From Diphasiastrum complanatum (Eukaryota > Streptophyta > Lycopodiopsida > Lycopodiales > Lycopodiaceae), in assembly GCA_029204225.1 (NCBI GenBank), contig CM055107.1, positions 50,795,227-50,859,226 of the forward strand: a DNA stretch of 64,000 nucleotides. Direction: 5' to 3'. The number at the start of each line of letters is the position of its first letter. The stretch's first letter is position 1. Below the pieces are notes generated by a model. That model saw nothing but the letters and a program-made list of their open reading frames with translations. It was not told where the DNA came from and did no database searches. The position numbers and the translations under genes were made by a program. Below are positions 10,618 through 22,138 of this stretch, piece by piece.

Positions 10618-11573
10618 TTGGAACTACCCCCCTCGCTGCTGTCTACAGAACTACCTGCAGACCTACCCCCCCCCCCCCCCCCCCCCTTGCTGCCTACAGA
10701 TTTACCCTCCCCCTCGCTGCCTATTGACCTGTCTTCCCCCTCGCTGGAACACCCTTCTTCTTCCCCACTCCCATTCTCTTCCTCCTCTTCTTCTCTCTCT
10801 TCTGCTGCTCCTTATCTTTCGCTTTCTTCTTCCTCTGCTTCTGCATCTTCCTATCGATCTGGCCATCCCTACCGGCCTCCTTCCTACCCTATTTCCCAAG
10901 CATCCACAGCCCCCCCATCTACAGCACCCATCCCATACACTCCCTCCAAATCAACCGAACTATTTTCCTCCTGGGAAGCTGACCAAATGAAAGCCGATTT
11001 CCAGCTTTTGAAACGGGAACTTACACATCTGAAAGGAATAGTGGTCTCTTTACTCAAGGAAAAGACTGTGTTGCAATCCAAAGTCACTTCATCGGAGCAA
11101 GTGATCAACACTAAGCAGGTTGCAGCCTCGGAATTGACCACCACCATGATACGAGAGCTTGAGAATAAATTGAGCAGCATAACAATTCATGGGCAACGGT
11201 CTTGAAGAAAGGCACCAAGCCTAGTGCCCCCATTTCCTCAGTCATCTCAGCCACTATTTCAAAAGAGCGGTCAAGGGAGCAAAAGGCCCATAACATCAGG
11301 GTTCATGGGATACCGGATACACAGGATGCCATTGCTGAGGCTTCGAGATTTCTCGAGACCACTCCAGGACATATGACAGATGGACTAGATACAGCTTGGA
11401 GGACCACCAGAGATGCAGCTACACTGGTCATTCGCTTCACATCCTTAGGCAGCCGCAGAGAGGCTTTACGCTGCAGAGCCCAACTACGTGGCACTACCAT
11501 ATATATGGATGACGATCTTACCTACATCCAGGTTGAGGAGCAAAGCCTTCTAGGTGGCTTGAGAGACTGGTAG
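10618..11573 (+). pseudogene. LINE ORF1 (Pro/Ser-rich N-terminus, coiled coil, RRM-like region)
   Basis: The first frame (to 11205) begins with proline- and serine-rich low-complexity sequence. It then gives a helix with Leu/Glu heptads (about 10975-11180), consistent with a trimerising coiled coil as in LINE ORF1 proteins. Homology shifts frame near 11190, where SWATVLKKG joins the following frame (to 11573). That frame contains AHNIRVHGIPD, resembling the start of the ORF1p RNA-recognition region, and ends at a stop. A frameshift therefore breaks the gene. RNA binding is inferred from the family. Confidence 0.65.
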
Positions 11574-11689
11574 ACGGGTCATATATCGAGATGGTCATAT
11601 ACGGTTTGTTGCTGGCACCCCTAGCAGTTCCCAGAGCTAGAAATTCGGGGCCCCCGAGATTGGGAGCATCCCGGGGCCCCATCCATACC

Positions 11690-14600
11690 ATCTTCAGATT
11701 GGGGTATGGAATTGTGATGGCATCCACTCATCCTCTACAGCAGGTGACCTGATTGATTTTATCACTGGACGAGACCTATTATTTTTCATGGAGACTCACG
11801 AGAGCCATCTGCACGGTTTACCCACCTTCCCGGGATACAGATGGGATTCAGTATATAGATCTGAGACTAGATCAGCCAGTGGTCGTGGTTCGGGAGGAGT
11901 GGCTTGTCTCTATAGAGAGTCCTTTCATCAGATGTTCGAGGTTGTCAGGCATGATGAGCATGCACGGTATATTTGGCTTCATATCACAGGACGAACGATT
12001 GGTTTGGACAGGGATATCTTCATTGTTGCCTGCTATTTTCCTCCAGAATCCTCCTCCTTTGTTGAGGGTGTTGGCTCACCTTATTTGGACCTTTCAGTGG
12101 ATATCATCGGATTTGCAGAATGGGGACATATTTTCCTCACTGGGGAATTTAATGCCCGGACAGCTTCACGACAGACAGAGTTCCATGATGCTACAGATCA
12201 GATGTGAGTTCATGCCCTTGATAGTGACAGCTTGGGGATCACCAGGATTTCTGCTGATGGACCGGGACCTATTACTTCATATGGTGAGTACCTGTTACAG
12301 TTTGGTGAGGCACATGAGTTAGCCATTTACAATGGCCTACCTCACTGGCCTAATTATGGTAGCTATACTTGTCACCCTCACAGTGGCGGTCATAGTGTAG
12401 TTGATTACCTCATGGGGTCACCGTCATCCATCCCTTTTATTCACAGCTTTCATATCTCCCCTACCACCCTTTCTGATCATTCGTTCTTATCCTTCTCTAT
12501 TGGCCACCTTCCACCACCACAGCCTCAACACCAATCCATACTTCCCCGTGCACGCAAATACACTTTCCACCTCGTCTCTATCCCACTCTACCAGGAATCC
12601 CTCGCCTCCCTACTTCACTCTTTTCCACACAATGAACCACTGGAGTCACAAGCCTCCTTCCTCACCACCTGTCTCCACGCTGCTGCTACTTTGGCTTTCC
12701 CTTCTAAACCTCATAAACAAAAACTAGTCCATCCACGATCATTCCGACCTTTCCACCCACCGTGGTATGATGTGGAATGTCGATCCTTACACCATTCTGT
12801 CACACATGCTCGTTTCCACGCAAAACCGTCTTGTGAACCTCCTTCTCAGTTCCTCCTCAGGTGCCTTTTGGCGTGAGTTTATCCCTCGTGCCCCACCCCC
12901 TCTTCTAGACAGTTTACATATCTAGACCGACTATGCTACCCAACTTTACACTATACCCACTGATACGCCCATCTCCATCTCTCCTCCACCTTCAGACTTC
13001 ACCTTTTTCACCCCTGACTTGGTTCGGGCAGCAATCAAAAAGCTGAAAACCCACCACACCAGGGACATTGAAGACCTTGAATCCGAGTTACTTATTCACG
13101 CCTCCGATACCCTTGCCCCTACACTATCCACTCTCCTTAACCAAGCTGTTGTTGAGGGCTTCCCATCCTCTTGGTGCACCAACATCATACACCCTATCCA
13201 CAAAAATGGTGACCCCATGGTACCTGGTAATTATCGCACTATTATGATTGGACACGTTCTCGCGACGTTATATGGCACCATCCTCCAGTCTGCAGTTAGC
13301 TCAGAGGCAGAGTCCAGGAGATTACATGCTTTGGGTCAGGCATCCGTGCTCATTACTCCACTACAGATCACATATTCACACTTCGAGCCCTTATTGACGA
13401 AGCTAGACACAGGAGAGAAAAGGTCTACTATTGTTTTGTGGACTTCAGAAAAGCCTTTGATTCTGTCCCACGCTCCTTACTTATCCAGATATTATTCTAG
13501 TCGTCATGGCTCTCTATGAGAGGGTCTTGGGTTGCTTTCGTCATGGTAGTGGCATTTCTGAGCAGATCTGGAGTACTATTGGGGTTAAGCATGGATGCTC
13601 TCTCTCACCAGTTCTCTTTGGATTCTATATTGACGAGCTAGAGCAGGTCATTTCTCAGTGTGATGGGGACGGTTGTCGGCTTGGGGACATTTTGATTGCC
13701 ATCCTTCTCTATGCGGATGATGTGGTATTAGTCTCCCGTACCAGAGAGGGATTACAGAGACAGTTGGATTGCTTACACACCTTTTGTACTCAGTGGGGTT
13801 TAGGGGTGAACCTCTCGAAGACCAAAGTTATGGTCTTCAATACCTCTCGGGCCTTCACCTTCATGCAGCGCCAGGAGCTTACCCTTGATGGACAATCCCT
13901 AGAGGTGGTCTCTTCCTACACTTACCTGGGTGTGCTCTTCTCTGGTCCTACCTTCAGTATGAGACAGGCGGCTACTTCTAGACTTGGGAAGGGTCACTCT
14001 TCCCTAGTCCAGCTGGAGAGATTTTGCTTTCGTAAGTTTATTCGGGATGCCCCGAGTAAGTGCAGACTGTTTGACACCATCGTCACCCCTTCGGCCTTGT
14101 ATGCAGCAAAGATATGGTGTACATGACTATTATCTTCACACAGGTCCAGCATTTCACGCTTACAGACCACCATGTTAGCTCGCATGATCCGAGCGAAGCC
14201 CTCGGTTCCACATGAGATCATCCTTGCGGAGTTGCCACCCCCCCTTATTCAGATTGAGGCAGCCTTCCAGCTTATCACATACATCTAGAGAGTTCAGGCA
14301 CTTCCTGATACAGAGCAGCGATATACGAGGCTTGCACTCATGTCCTGTCATCACCTTCAGACTCAGGGATACCGGCTATCATGGTTCTCTCAGGCATCAC
14401 ACTTCCTCATAGACGCATTTGGTATCACGATCACTGATCTCCCTTTGGGTACACACTAGTACATTAGACGTTTTTTATACAGAGCATATCTCGACCATAC
14501 TTGGCGACACCAGCTGGGGGTTAAGCCTAATTAATACCGGACTCACTTTCTGGAGCAGGATGCCACTGGTCTTCCAGTTTCACCTCGATATTTGTCCTCT

Positions 14601-15113
14601 GGACTATCACACGGTCTTCGTTTCACTTTGGGACAGTTCAGAGTCTCCTCACATCAGTTGGCTATTGAGACAGGCAGATTCCAGGGTACACCATGAGAGG
14701 AGAGACTATGCTTGCTATGTCCCCTACATGAGATAGAGTCCGAGGAGCACTTCATCTTCAGATGCCCCATATATTATGAGATCAGAGGGAGATATCACTG
14801 TTTATTCCATGACATGCCTACTACACTCAGAGCAATGATTGGATATGAGAACTCTCATTGTGTCGCACTTATGCTACGAGAGATGGTCTTGCTGCGCCAG
14901 GATATGTACCAGTTAGCTCACCAGCCACATCCTAGCTCTCAGGCTCAGATTACGTCTTTCTTCACTAGGAGACGGACACGGTCTGATGACGATGACGATG
15001 ACGGCGACATACCACCTCACCGATGTCAGAGACATTGTATCACTCATAGTCATGCTACAGTTCGCACTTCACGCCATGTTACGAGAGCACACAATTTTCA
15101 CCCTCCTAGATGA
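11690..15113 (+). pseudogene. LINE ORF2 (endonuclease, reverse transcriptase, zinc knuckle)
   Basis: The endonuclease domain runs from about 11700 (WNCDGIHSS, then FMETHESHL with the catalytic-type Glu, GSGGVACLYRES and GEFNART) to SDHSFLSFSI near 12475-12505. Its frame contains a TGA at 12205-12207. The RT follows after a frameshift, with FPSSWCTNIIHPIHKNGDP and NYRTI near 13190-13240 and the catalytic LLYADDVVLVS near 13710-13735. NLSKTKVMVFN (thumb side) and SYTYLGVLFSG come next. A C-terminal Cys-x-His-Cys knuckle (EEHFIFRCPIYYEIRGRY) lies near 14740-14790. At least four frame changes inactivate the gene. Confidence 0.85.
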
Positions 15114-15774
15114 CGTCAGTGACGGTCCATGTTACCTCATGTTGCAGCTCGTATCTTTCTTCAGTAGCAGCACTACATGATATTACTCTACTCTTGGCAG
15201 CATATGGACAGTTGGCAATTTGTAGTTTATGTTATGTTGCTCATTTCTCTTTTATGCATAGTTTTTTCTTGGAGACGTTTATATACGCTCCCATGGTTTT
15301 CACATACTTGACATGTACTCCATTTGGTCTTATATGCCTTTTGGCATGGAAAAGACATCGATAAAGCTTTCTTTCCTTCTTTCTTTCTCTCTCTCTCCCT
15401 CTCTTTCTCTTTCATTTCGCTTCTCTATTGCGATTGTTTCTGCTTGGAGGAGAGGAGAACTACGAATTTTATCGGAAGCTAAGGTAAGTTCATCATCCTT
15501 TGTTCGGCTTAATGATCGCTTACATTTGATAAGTTTCATTGTTAGATATGTTGGATGCAGTAGGCCGCCATCTTGGTAGCGATGGACCATCGCTCTATTT
15601 GTTGTGTTTTTATCAGAGCCAGTAGTATGTGATAATGCTTGCTATGCATAACCTTGTTTCCGCTCGATACTACTCATAGTTGGCTGCCCAACTTACTCTC
15701 AGATTGTCTCAGTTGCACTTACTGATATTGATAGGGTATGAAATATGTGTTTGCTCTTGAGAATATTAATACTT
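15114..15774 (+). other. Sequence between two LINE copies
   Basis: This probably includes the 3' UTR of the first LINE, with a pyrimidine-rich CTTT/CTCT run at 15365-15415. No coding homology was seen before the second copy starts. Confidence 0.4.
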
Positions 15775-16292
15775 AGGGCCCCCCGGGACTTAGGAGTGGT
15801 TCAGAGGCCTTCCTAAAGCATTGCGGTTGAGCTTATGGAACTGCAATGGCATCCACTCTTCAGCTACAACAACGGATTTCAAAGATTTTTGTGCTGGAGG
15901 ACACATGAGAGTCCTGAGAGGGGACTACAGGCAATAGAGGGCTTCTATTGGCACTCGGCCTACTGTCGGTCAACGAGAGCATTCACAGACTGAAGTTCAA
16001 GCGGGGTGGCCTGCTTATTCTGAGATTCTTTTCAGCCCTGGCTTGAGTTAGTACATACTGACGAGCGTGCCTACTATCTTTGGATCAGATTGGACCACAG
16101 TTTGATGAGTCTGAATCGAGACATATTCATGGCCATTTGCTATTTCCCACTAGATACATCAATTTTCACATCAGATGGGGAGTCACCATACATGGATATC
16201 TCTTTGGACATCATCAAATATGAGGAACGGGGATATATTCGTTTAGCCGAAGACTTCAATGCCAGGACTGGATCTAGGCGAGTTCCATAGAG
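15775..16292 (+). mobile_element. Second LINE copy, 5' part (endonuclease), interrupted by a Copia insertion
   Basis: This segment is homologous to the endonuclease region of the first LINE. It shares a GGGCCCC-rich lead, GGCATCCACTC, and at the protein level RDIFMAICYFP and EDFNARTGSR against RDIFIVACYFP and GEFNARTASR. It ends at TAGAG, the target duplication of the Copia element, and resumes at 22139. Several stops are present, and the copy lacks ORF1, so it is 5' truncated. Confidence 0.8.
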
Positions 16293-17354
16293 TGCTATGG
16301 TTTAAGTTTGATCAATTTCACCATGTATTTTAGCGCCATGCAATTTTGATTTGCGTTGTATTCTCTCAAAGTTTAGATAGGCTTACCAAGTTTGTAAACA
16401 TTATAAAAATTTATTGTAAAGGTTTTAAAACCTTGAGTAGGCCCATAAGTTGTACATGGGGCCCTAGGGGCATTTTTACATGCTACCAACTATATGTTGG
16501 AACTATATGAATTTTCTTATGTTGTAGAAGGGCGCATTTCTCCTATATAGGAAACTTGTGGACCAAGGCAAATCATTGAAGAGGGAAAGTGCATGCTTAG
16601 CATGTGGGACACCTATTTCACCTACTTTTGACACTTGGAAACTATGTACATCACATATCATTTGTTTCCAATCTATAAATGATCCCTCCTCCTAGGTGGG
16701 CGCACTATTGGAGAGAGAGATTTCTTCTCACATATGCTCTTGTGATTTGTTTTTGTGGTAGAATCTCTTGCTAATTAATGCTAGTGTAATGCGTCTTGTT
16801 GGATCTGATTTATTGCTTTGTATTCTTGCTAATGTAGAGTTCTTCATGTTGGAAATTCATGGACAGCAAGCATTCGTGATCCAATCGACCCAATTGGAGG
16901 AGCAATTTCCAGGATTAATGATGTTAGAATGCTCCGTACAGCATATACTATCATTTTAGTCTGCGTAGCAAGTTTCTGACGGAAATTTCATGCAAATTTC
17001 TGCTCGCATCCTCTTCATCTTGCTTGCTGCCCTCCATAGCCAATATATTCGATTACTTCGAAAGTTTGATCTATTCATTGCATGTCGACAAAATTACAAT
17101 TTGCTAGCAATTTCCGTTTGCATCTGCAAGTACTAGTCCATGCATGGTGCATGCATGCCTCTAGAATTCTTCAGATTGCTTGCATGTTTTCACGGTTGCT
17201 TGCATGTTGATTGCATGTCACTATATTTGCTTGCATGCTGATTGCATGTTGCTGATTTTGATCTATTTTGAGTTGTAGAAGACCATCGAGGATTCCTAGG
17301 TTGGTAAACCTCGATTTAACGATTCTTTCTATCTCTATTCTCAATTCTATAACA
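16293..17354 (+). repeat. 5' LTR of the Copia element
   Basis: It begins TGCTATGG and ends CTATAACA just before the primer site. Its length is 1062 bp. It contains many GCATG/TTGCATG words toward the end, which recur in the 3' LTR and in the reversed solo LTR at 24735-25779. Confidence 0.92.
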
Positions 17355-17367
17355 GTGGTATCAGAGC
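17355..17367 (+). promoter_or_regulatory. Primer-binding site
   Basis: GTGGTATCAGAGC directly follows the 5' LTR and matches the initiator tRNA-Met primer site of Copia elements. The gag ATG lies two bases downstream. Confidence 0.9.
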
Positions 17368-17368
17368 A

Positions 17369-18360
17369 ATGGCTTCTACTTCTACTTTTCATGCGAAAAT
17401 AACGATCCTAGATGGATCCAACTACCCTGCATGGAGATCAAAGACTCGACTGATCCTGCAAGCTGAGAAGCTGTGGCCTTATGTTGATGGGACTATTCCC
17501 AAACCGCATGTACCTGATGTAATAAATACAGCAGCTTATGAAAAAGATTTAAAAGATCTTCACGCCTGGTTGCATGCAAATTCGAAAGCTAAAGTAATTA
17601 TTTCCCAAACCGTTTCGGAAGATATCTTTCTCACTGTTGCCGATTCTGCTACAGCAAAGGAGATGTGGGATGAACTTGCTCGAAGATTTGAGTCCAAATC
17701 ACAAACTCAAATCTTATATCTGTTTGAGCAACTTACTAGTTTAAAGTGGGATGGAAGTTCAGATTGTGATACTTTTCTTTCCAAGTTACAATCTTTGTTT
17801 AGTGCTCTACAAAGTGCAGGTAGAATAACTCCCAAGGAGGAGAAACTTACGTACCTGCTGCGAGCACTACCACCCTCCTACATCTACATGCGACCTGTTC
17901 TTACAAGTAAATCCTTTGAAGATGCCATTCAAAGCCTTTGAGAGGAGTATCTCATGCGGCAAGGAAGCTCACCTTCTCAAGGAGGAGCTAAAGCTTTATA
18001 TGCGAAGAAAGGAAAGGGCAAGGCCAAAGGACGCGAAAACCAGTTTCAAGCTACAAGCATGCAAGACCCAAACAATAAAGATTCCAAAGTGGAATCATCT
18101 GAGCTTAAGTCAAAGAAATCTTTTTGCAACTATTGTAAAAAGCCAGGACATACTCTTGATAAATGTTGGGCTTATCCTAGAGTAGCTTGTAGACATTGTG
18201 GCAAAACTAGTCATTCATCTTTCAAATGCTATTCTAGGCCTAACAATAGTAAAGTCAATGTTTGTCAAGAGGAACAATTTTCTTCTAACTCAAGCAAAGA
18301 GGAAAACACTCTAGCTGCTGCTTTTGTTTGTGTAGAAGATTGTTTTAATTCTATTGATAA
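17369..18360 (+). pseudogene. Copia gag with two CCHC knuckles
   Basis: Gag starts MASTSTFHAKITILDGSNY, with W-x3-T-x-LILQAEKLWPYVDG and a SATAKEMWDELARRFE block typical of Copia capsid. An in-frame TGA at 17939-17941 is followed by continued homology in the same frame. A Lys-rich stretch precedes two zinc knuckles: CNYCKKPGHTLDKC near 18127-18168 and CRHCGKTSHSSFKC near 18190-18231. Gag packages RNA in the virus-like particle. The stop inactivates this copy unless read through. Confidence 0.88.
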
Positions 18361-19330
18361 TACTTCCGAAGTTGTGATAAATTCTGGAGCTATTGCTCAA
18401 ATCATTTCTAATAGAGCTATGTTGTCTAGTTGTTCTCCTAGTTACACTCAGAGATATGTCATTTTAGGAGATGGTATTCAACATGATGTTTCAGAAATAG
18501 GAAGCTTGAGTTTACTCAAAATTGAAGGTTCTAAAGTTCTTCGAAATGTATTGCATGTACCAACCATGCAAAAGGACTTATTGTCAGTAGCCCGCATGAC
18601 AGATGTGGGCATCAAAGTCTTGTTTCTTGACAATGATTGCAGGCTAATGGACATAAGAAGTGGAAGACAGCTTGCAACAGGCTTAAGGAGAGAGAACCTG
18701 TATCATGCAAAAGTTCTTATTGCATGTGACGAAGTTTCAGCCGTGGAAGACAAGGACATGAGCATGCGAAGCATTCTAGATGCAACAAAGAAAAGGTTGT
18801 TTGAAGGGGTTGATTTTGACATCAATATTCCCACTTCATATCATCCATGTGATTCTTGCATGCTAGGCAAGATGACTCGCTCTCCATTCAATAAGGAGGG
18901 CCATAAAGCTAAAGAACTTCTTGAATTAGTTCATTCAGATGTTTGTGGACCTTTGCCTGCTAACTCTATTGGTAGTGCATGTTATTTTGTCACATTCATT
19001 GACGATTTTAGTCGATTAGCAATGGTCTATTTTATTGCTAATAAAAGTGACGTTCTTTCAAAATTTAAAGAATTTCCCAGTTTTGTGCACTCTAAGACTT
19101 CAAAGAGAGTTAAACAACTACATTCAGATCATGGTGGTGAATATATTTGAATTTCAGGAGTTTTATACCAGCAATAACATTCTACATCAGTTTACGGCTG
19201 TGTACACCCCTCAGCACAATGGTGTTGCAAAATGGCGGAATCGAACTCTTGTTGAGGTAGCACGCTGCATGATGATTCATGCAAAGTTACGGCTAAATTT
19301 TGGGCGGAAGCAGTTAATACTGCCAATTAC
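18361..19330 (+). pseudogene. Copia protease and integrase, with altered protease active site
   Basis: The protease motif reads EVVINSGAIAQIIS where Copia elements normally have a DSGA-type catalytic aspartate. The Asp is therefore replaced by Asn and the enzyme should be inactive. The linker LHVPTMQKDLLSVARM follows. The integrase has CDSCMLGKMTRSPF (zinc-binding end), LVHSDVCGPLP (first catalytic Asp), FVTFIDDFSR and HSDHGGEY (second Asp). TPQHNGVAKWRNRTL follows, where the usual Glu of the DDE triad next to RKNRTL is displaced. A frameshift lies between 19150 and 19330. Confidence 0.88.
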
Positions 19331-20530
19331 TTGCAGAATCGTACTTTACAATCTCTAGATAAGGAGAAAACTCCTTATGAATGTTGGACTGGGAAAAAGC
19401 CCAAGTTAACACATGTTAGAATTTTTGAATGTCTATCATATTTATCTGTTCCTATAGTTAAACGCAATAAGATAGACAATACTGTTATGCCCGGAATTCT
19501 AGTTGGATATGACGCAATCTCAAATCATTATAAGATTTACATTCCAACTACAAAGAAATTTCATTTTTCTAGAGATGTACGCTTTGATGAATCAAAGTTC
19601 ATAGATGATCCTATATTCCAGAAAAGGGAAGAAGCAGATGTTCTAGGATATGATGTTTTCAAACTGTTTCATGCTACTCTAGAAGAGCAGCCTATTGTTC
19701 CAACTATGCATGAACCTCTTCTTGATGAAGAAGAAGAAGAAGAAATCATTGAACATGCAGGTGAGGAAGAAGAAGAATTCGAAGATGAGGAAGCTGCTAC
19801 ATCACGGCCAAGGAGAGAAAGACGAGAGCCAGTTCGCTTCCAAGGAGAATTTGGATATTTTGTAGAAGCTCCATCAACTTATGAAGAAGCAATGCAAAGT
19901 AAAGAACGAGATCAATGGCGCGGAGCTATGGATGAAGAGATGGAGTCCATGTATCGACACCAAGTTTGGAAGCTGCAGCCTTTGCCACCAGGAAGAAAGG
20001 CTATAGATTGCAAATGGCTCTATAATTTTCACCTGAAGGTGATATTATACGCTTCAAGGCTCGCCTTGTAGCAAAAGGTTATTCTCAAAAGTTTGGAATT
20101 GACTATTTTGATACGTTTTCTCCCGTTGTAAAGCAAGCTAGCACACGTTTGTTAGTTGCTTTGGCCGCTTATTATGATCTGGAAATGCATCAAATAGATG
20201 AGAAAACAACAGATTTATATGGCACACTTGATGAAACTATTTTTATGAAGCAGCCATCAGGCTATGTGAGTAGACATCATCCTAGTTGGGTTTGCTTACT
20301 TTTAAAAAGTATATATGGTTTAAAGCAATCTGCTAGGCAATGGAATAAGAAGATAGATCAAGTCCTAAAAGCATTGGGATTCATACCATTCATTTCTGAT
20401 GGTAATGTTTATTTCAAAAGGGTGAATGAGTATCATGTATTGTTGACAGTCTATGTTGATGATTCATTGTTGATAGGAAATTCTACTCCTTCATCAATCA
20501 TTGTAAAAAGTTAATTGGCTCTATCTTTGA
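19331..20530 (+). pseudogene. Copia integrase C-terminus and reverse transcriptase
   Basis: The first frame carries the integrase C-terminal segment (TPYECWTGKKPKL), an acidic glutamate-rich linker and the RT start (EEAMQSKERDQWRGAMDEEMESM). After a frameshift near 20035 the RT continues with FDTFSPVVKQAS. HQIDEKTTDLYGTLDE stands where DVKTAFLYGDLDE is usual, followed by GLKQSARQWNKK. The catalytic YVDDSLLIG is intact. Another frame change follows at 20512. Confidence 0.9.
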
Positions 20531-21429
20531 TGTTTCGAACCTTGGAGAGGCAAAAATTTGCCTTGGAATTCAAATTCATCATGACAAGGTAAAAGGCACC
20601 ATTGCACTTCATCAACAACATTATATTTTGAAGATCCTGAGGACTACAATATGATAGAGTGCAAAGGCAAAGACATTCATGTGCTACCTGGAGTCAAATT
20701 ATCCAAGGAAGATGGAGCGAAGCCTGAAGAGGAACATGAAGAAATGTCCAAGATTCCTTATCACAATTTGATTGGATCTTTAATGTATCTCACTACTTGG
20801 ACACGGCCTAATATTGCCTATGCAGTTCATACTCTTAGTAAGTTTGCTACTAATCCTGGTGTTATTCATTGGAAGCATGCTAAATATGTTTTACAATATT
20901 TGAAAGCTACTTCTTATTATGGACTTGTTTTCTCTAAACAAGATGGTCTATCGCTTGCTTCATACAGTGATGCTAGTTGGGCTTCTAATGTGGATGATTA
21001 TAAAAGCATTACAGGAGGATGTAGTATACTTTCAGGGGCAGCCATCACATGGATATGAAAGAAGCAACCTTTCGTTGCTCAATCCTCTTGCAAAGCGGAA
21101 TATATCGCAGCCTCAAGAGTTTCTAATGAAGTAGTTTGGCTGCGATTCATGCTTGAACATCTACATCAACTTGATGAAGGCCCGAGTTCTTTATTTATTG
21201 ACAACACTTCTGCTATTGTACTTTCAAAAGACGCCGTATTTCATGGGAGGACCAAACATATTCATATCAAGTATCATCATTTGAGAGATCTAGTCAAGAA
21301 GAAGATTATCTCCCCTATCTTCATTGACTCAAGTAACATGGTTGCAGATATTCTTACAAAGCCACTCCATGCAAAATTATTTCATCATCATAGGAAGAAG
21401 CTTGGAGTATGTAAAATTGACCAAACTTA
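20531..21429 (+). pseudogene. Copia RNase H
   Basis: It carries YHNLIGSLMYLTTWTRPNI, then SYSDASWASNVDDYKS with the RNase H Asp. After one stop at 21056-21058 come SSCKAEYIA, LFIDNTSAIVLSKD and HGRTKHIHIKYHHLR, and it ends near VADILTKPLHAKLF. It removes RNA from the cDNA hybrid in the family. One stop and small frame changes are visible. Confidence 0.9.
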
Positions 21430-21437
21430 GGAGGAGC
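21427..21437 (+). promoter_or_regulatory. Polypurine tract
   Basis: The run TTAGGAGGAGC immediately precedes the 3' LTR. Confidence 0.7.
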
Positions 21438-22138
21438 TGTTATGGTTTAAGTTTGAACAATTTCACCATGTATTTTAGCGCCACGCAATTTTGATTTGCG
21501 TTGTATTCTCTCAAAGTTTTTTGTAATGCTAGAATCTCTTGCTAATTAATGCTAGTGTAATGCTATCCTAGATTGGTGTTTTGTTGGATCTAATTTATTG
21601 CTTTGTATTCTTGCTAATGTAGAGTTCTTCTTGCTGGAAATTCATGGACAGCAAGCATTCGTGATCCAATCGACCCAATTGGAGGAGCAATTTTCAGGAT
21701 TAATGATGTTAGAATGCTCCTTACAGCATATACTATCATTTTAGTTTGTGTAGCAAGTTTCTGACGGAAGTTTCATGCAAATTTCTGCTCGCATCCTCTT
21801 CATCTTGCTTGCTGCCCTCCATAGCCAGTAGATTCGATTACTTCAAAAGTTTGATCTACTCGTTGAATGTCGACAAAATTACAATTTGCTAGCAATTTCC
21901 GTTTGCATGTGCAATTACTAGTCCATGCATGTTGCATGCATGCCTCTAGAATTCTTCAGATTGCTTGCATGTTTCCACAGTTGCTTGCATGTTGATTGCA
22001 TGTCACTGTATTTGCTTACATGCTGATTGCATGTTGCTGATTTTGATCTGTTTTGAGTTGTAGAAGACCATCGAGGATTCCTAGGTTGGTAAACCTCGAT
22101 TAACGATCCTTTCTATCTCTATTCTCAATTCTATAACA
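21438..22138 (+). repeat. 3' LTR of the Copia element, internally deleted
   Basis: It begins TGTTATGG and ends CTATAACA. At 701 bp it is about 360 bp shorter than the 5' LTR. The missing block corresponds to 5' LTR sequence after CTCAAAGTTT and before TAGAATCTCTTGC. Confidence 0.92.

Larger units (their letters stand above)
10595..15113 (+). mobile_element. LINE (non-LTR retrotransposon), degraded, with ORF1 and ORF2
   Basis: The copy is in plus orientation inside the intron of a minus-strand gene. Order is ORF1-like protein, apurinic-type endonuclease, reverse transcriptase with YADD, and a C-terminal Cys/His knuckle. ORF1 and ORF2 are broken by stops and frameshifts. The 5' end is not defined precisely because it begins in poly-C and Pro-rich sequence. 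No poly-A tail or target duplication was identified. A second copy of the same family begins near 15775. Confidence 0.88.
16293..22138 (+). mobile_element. Near-complete Copia LTR retrotransposon
   Basis: All structural parts are present: 5' LTR, primer-binding site, gag, protease, integrase, RT, RNase H, purine tract and 3' LTR. The flanking duplication TAGAG is at 16288-16292 and 22139-22143. The insertion is inside the second LINE, so it is younger than that LINE. Coding is broken by a TGA at the end of gag and by frameshifts near 19150-19330, 20035 and 20510. The LTRs differ in length because the 3' LTR carries an internal deletion. Confidence 0.93.

Noticed and set aside
10595-10990. Pro/Leu-rich ORF in the LINE 5' region
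   Set aside because: Shadow of the ORF1 frame in C-rich DNA.
21110-21130. AG followed by an E-T-L reading on the minus strand as the missing NUMOD3 exon
   Set aside because: It lies within the Copia RNase H sequence and stops after a dozen codons.
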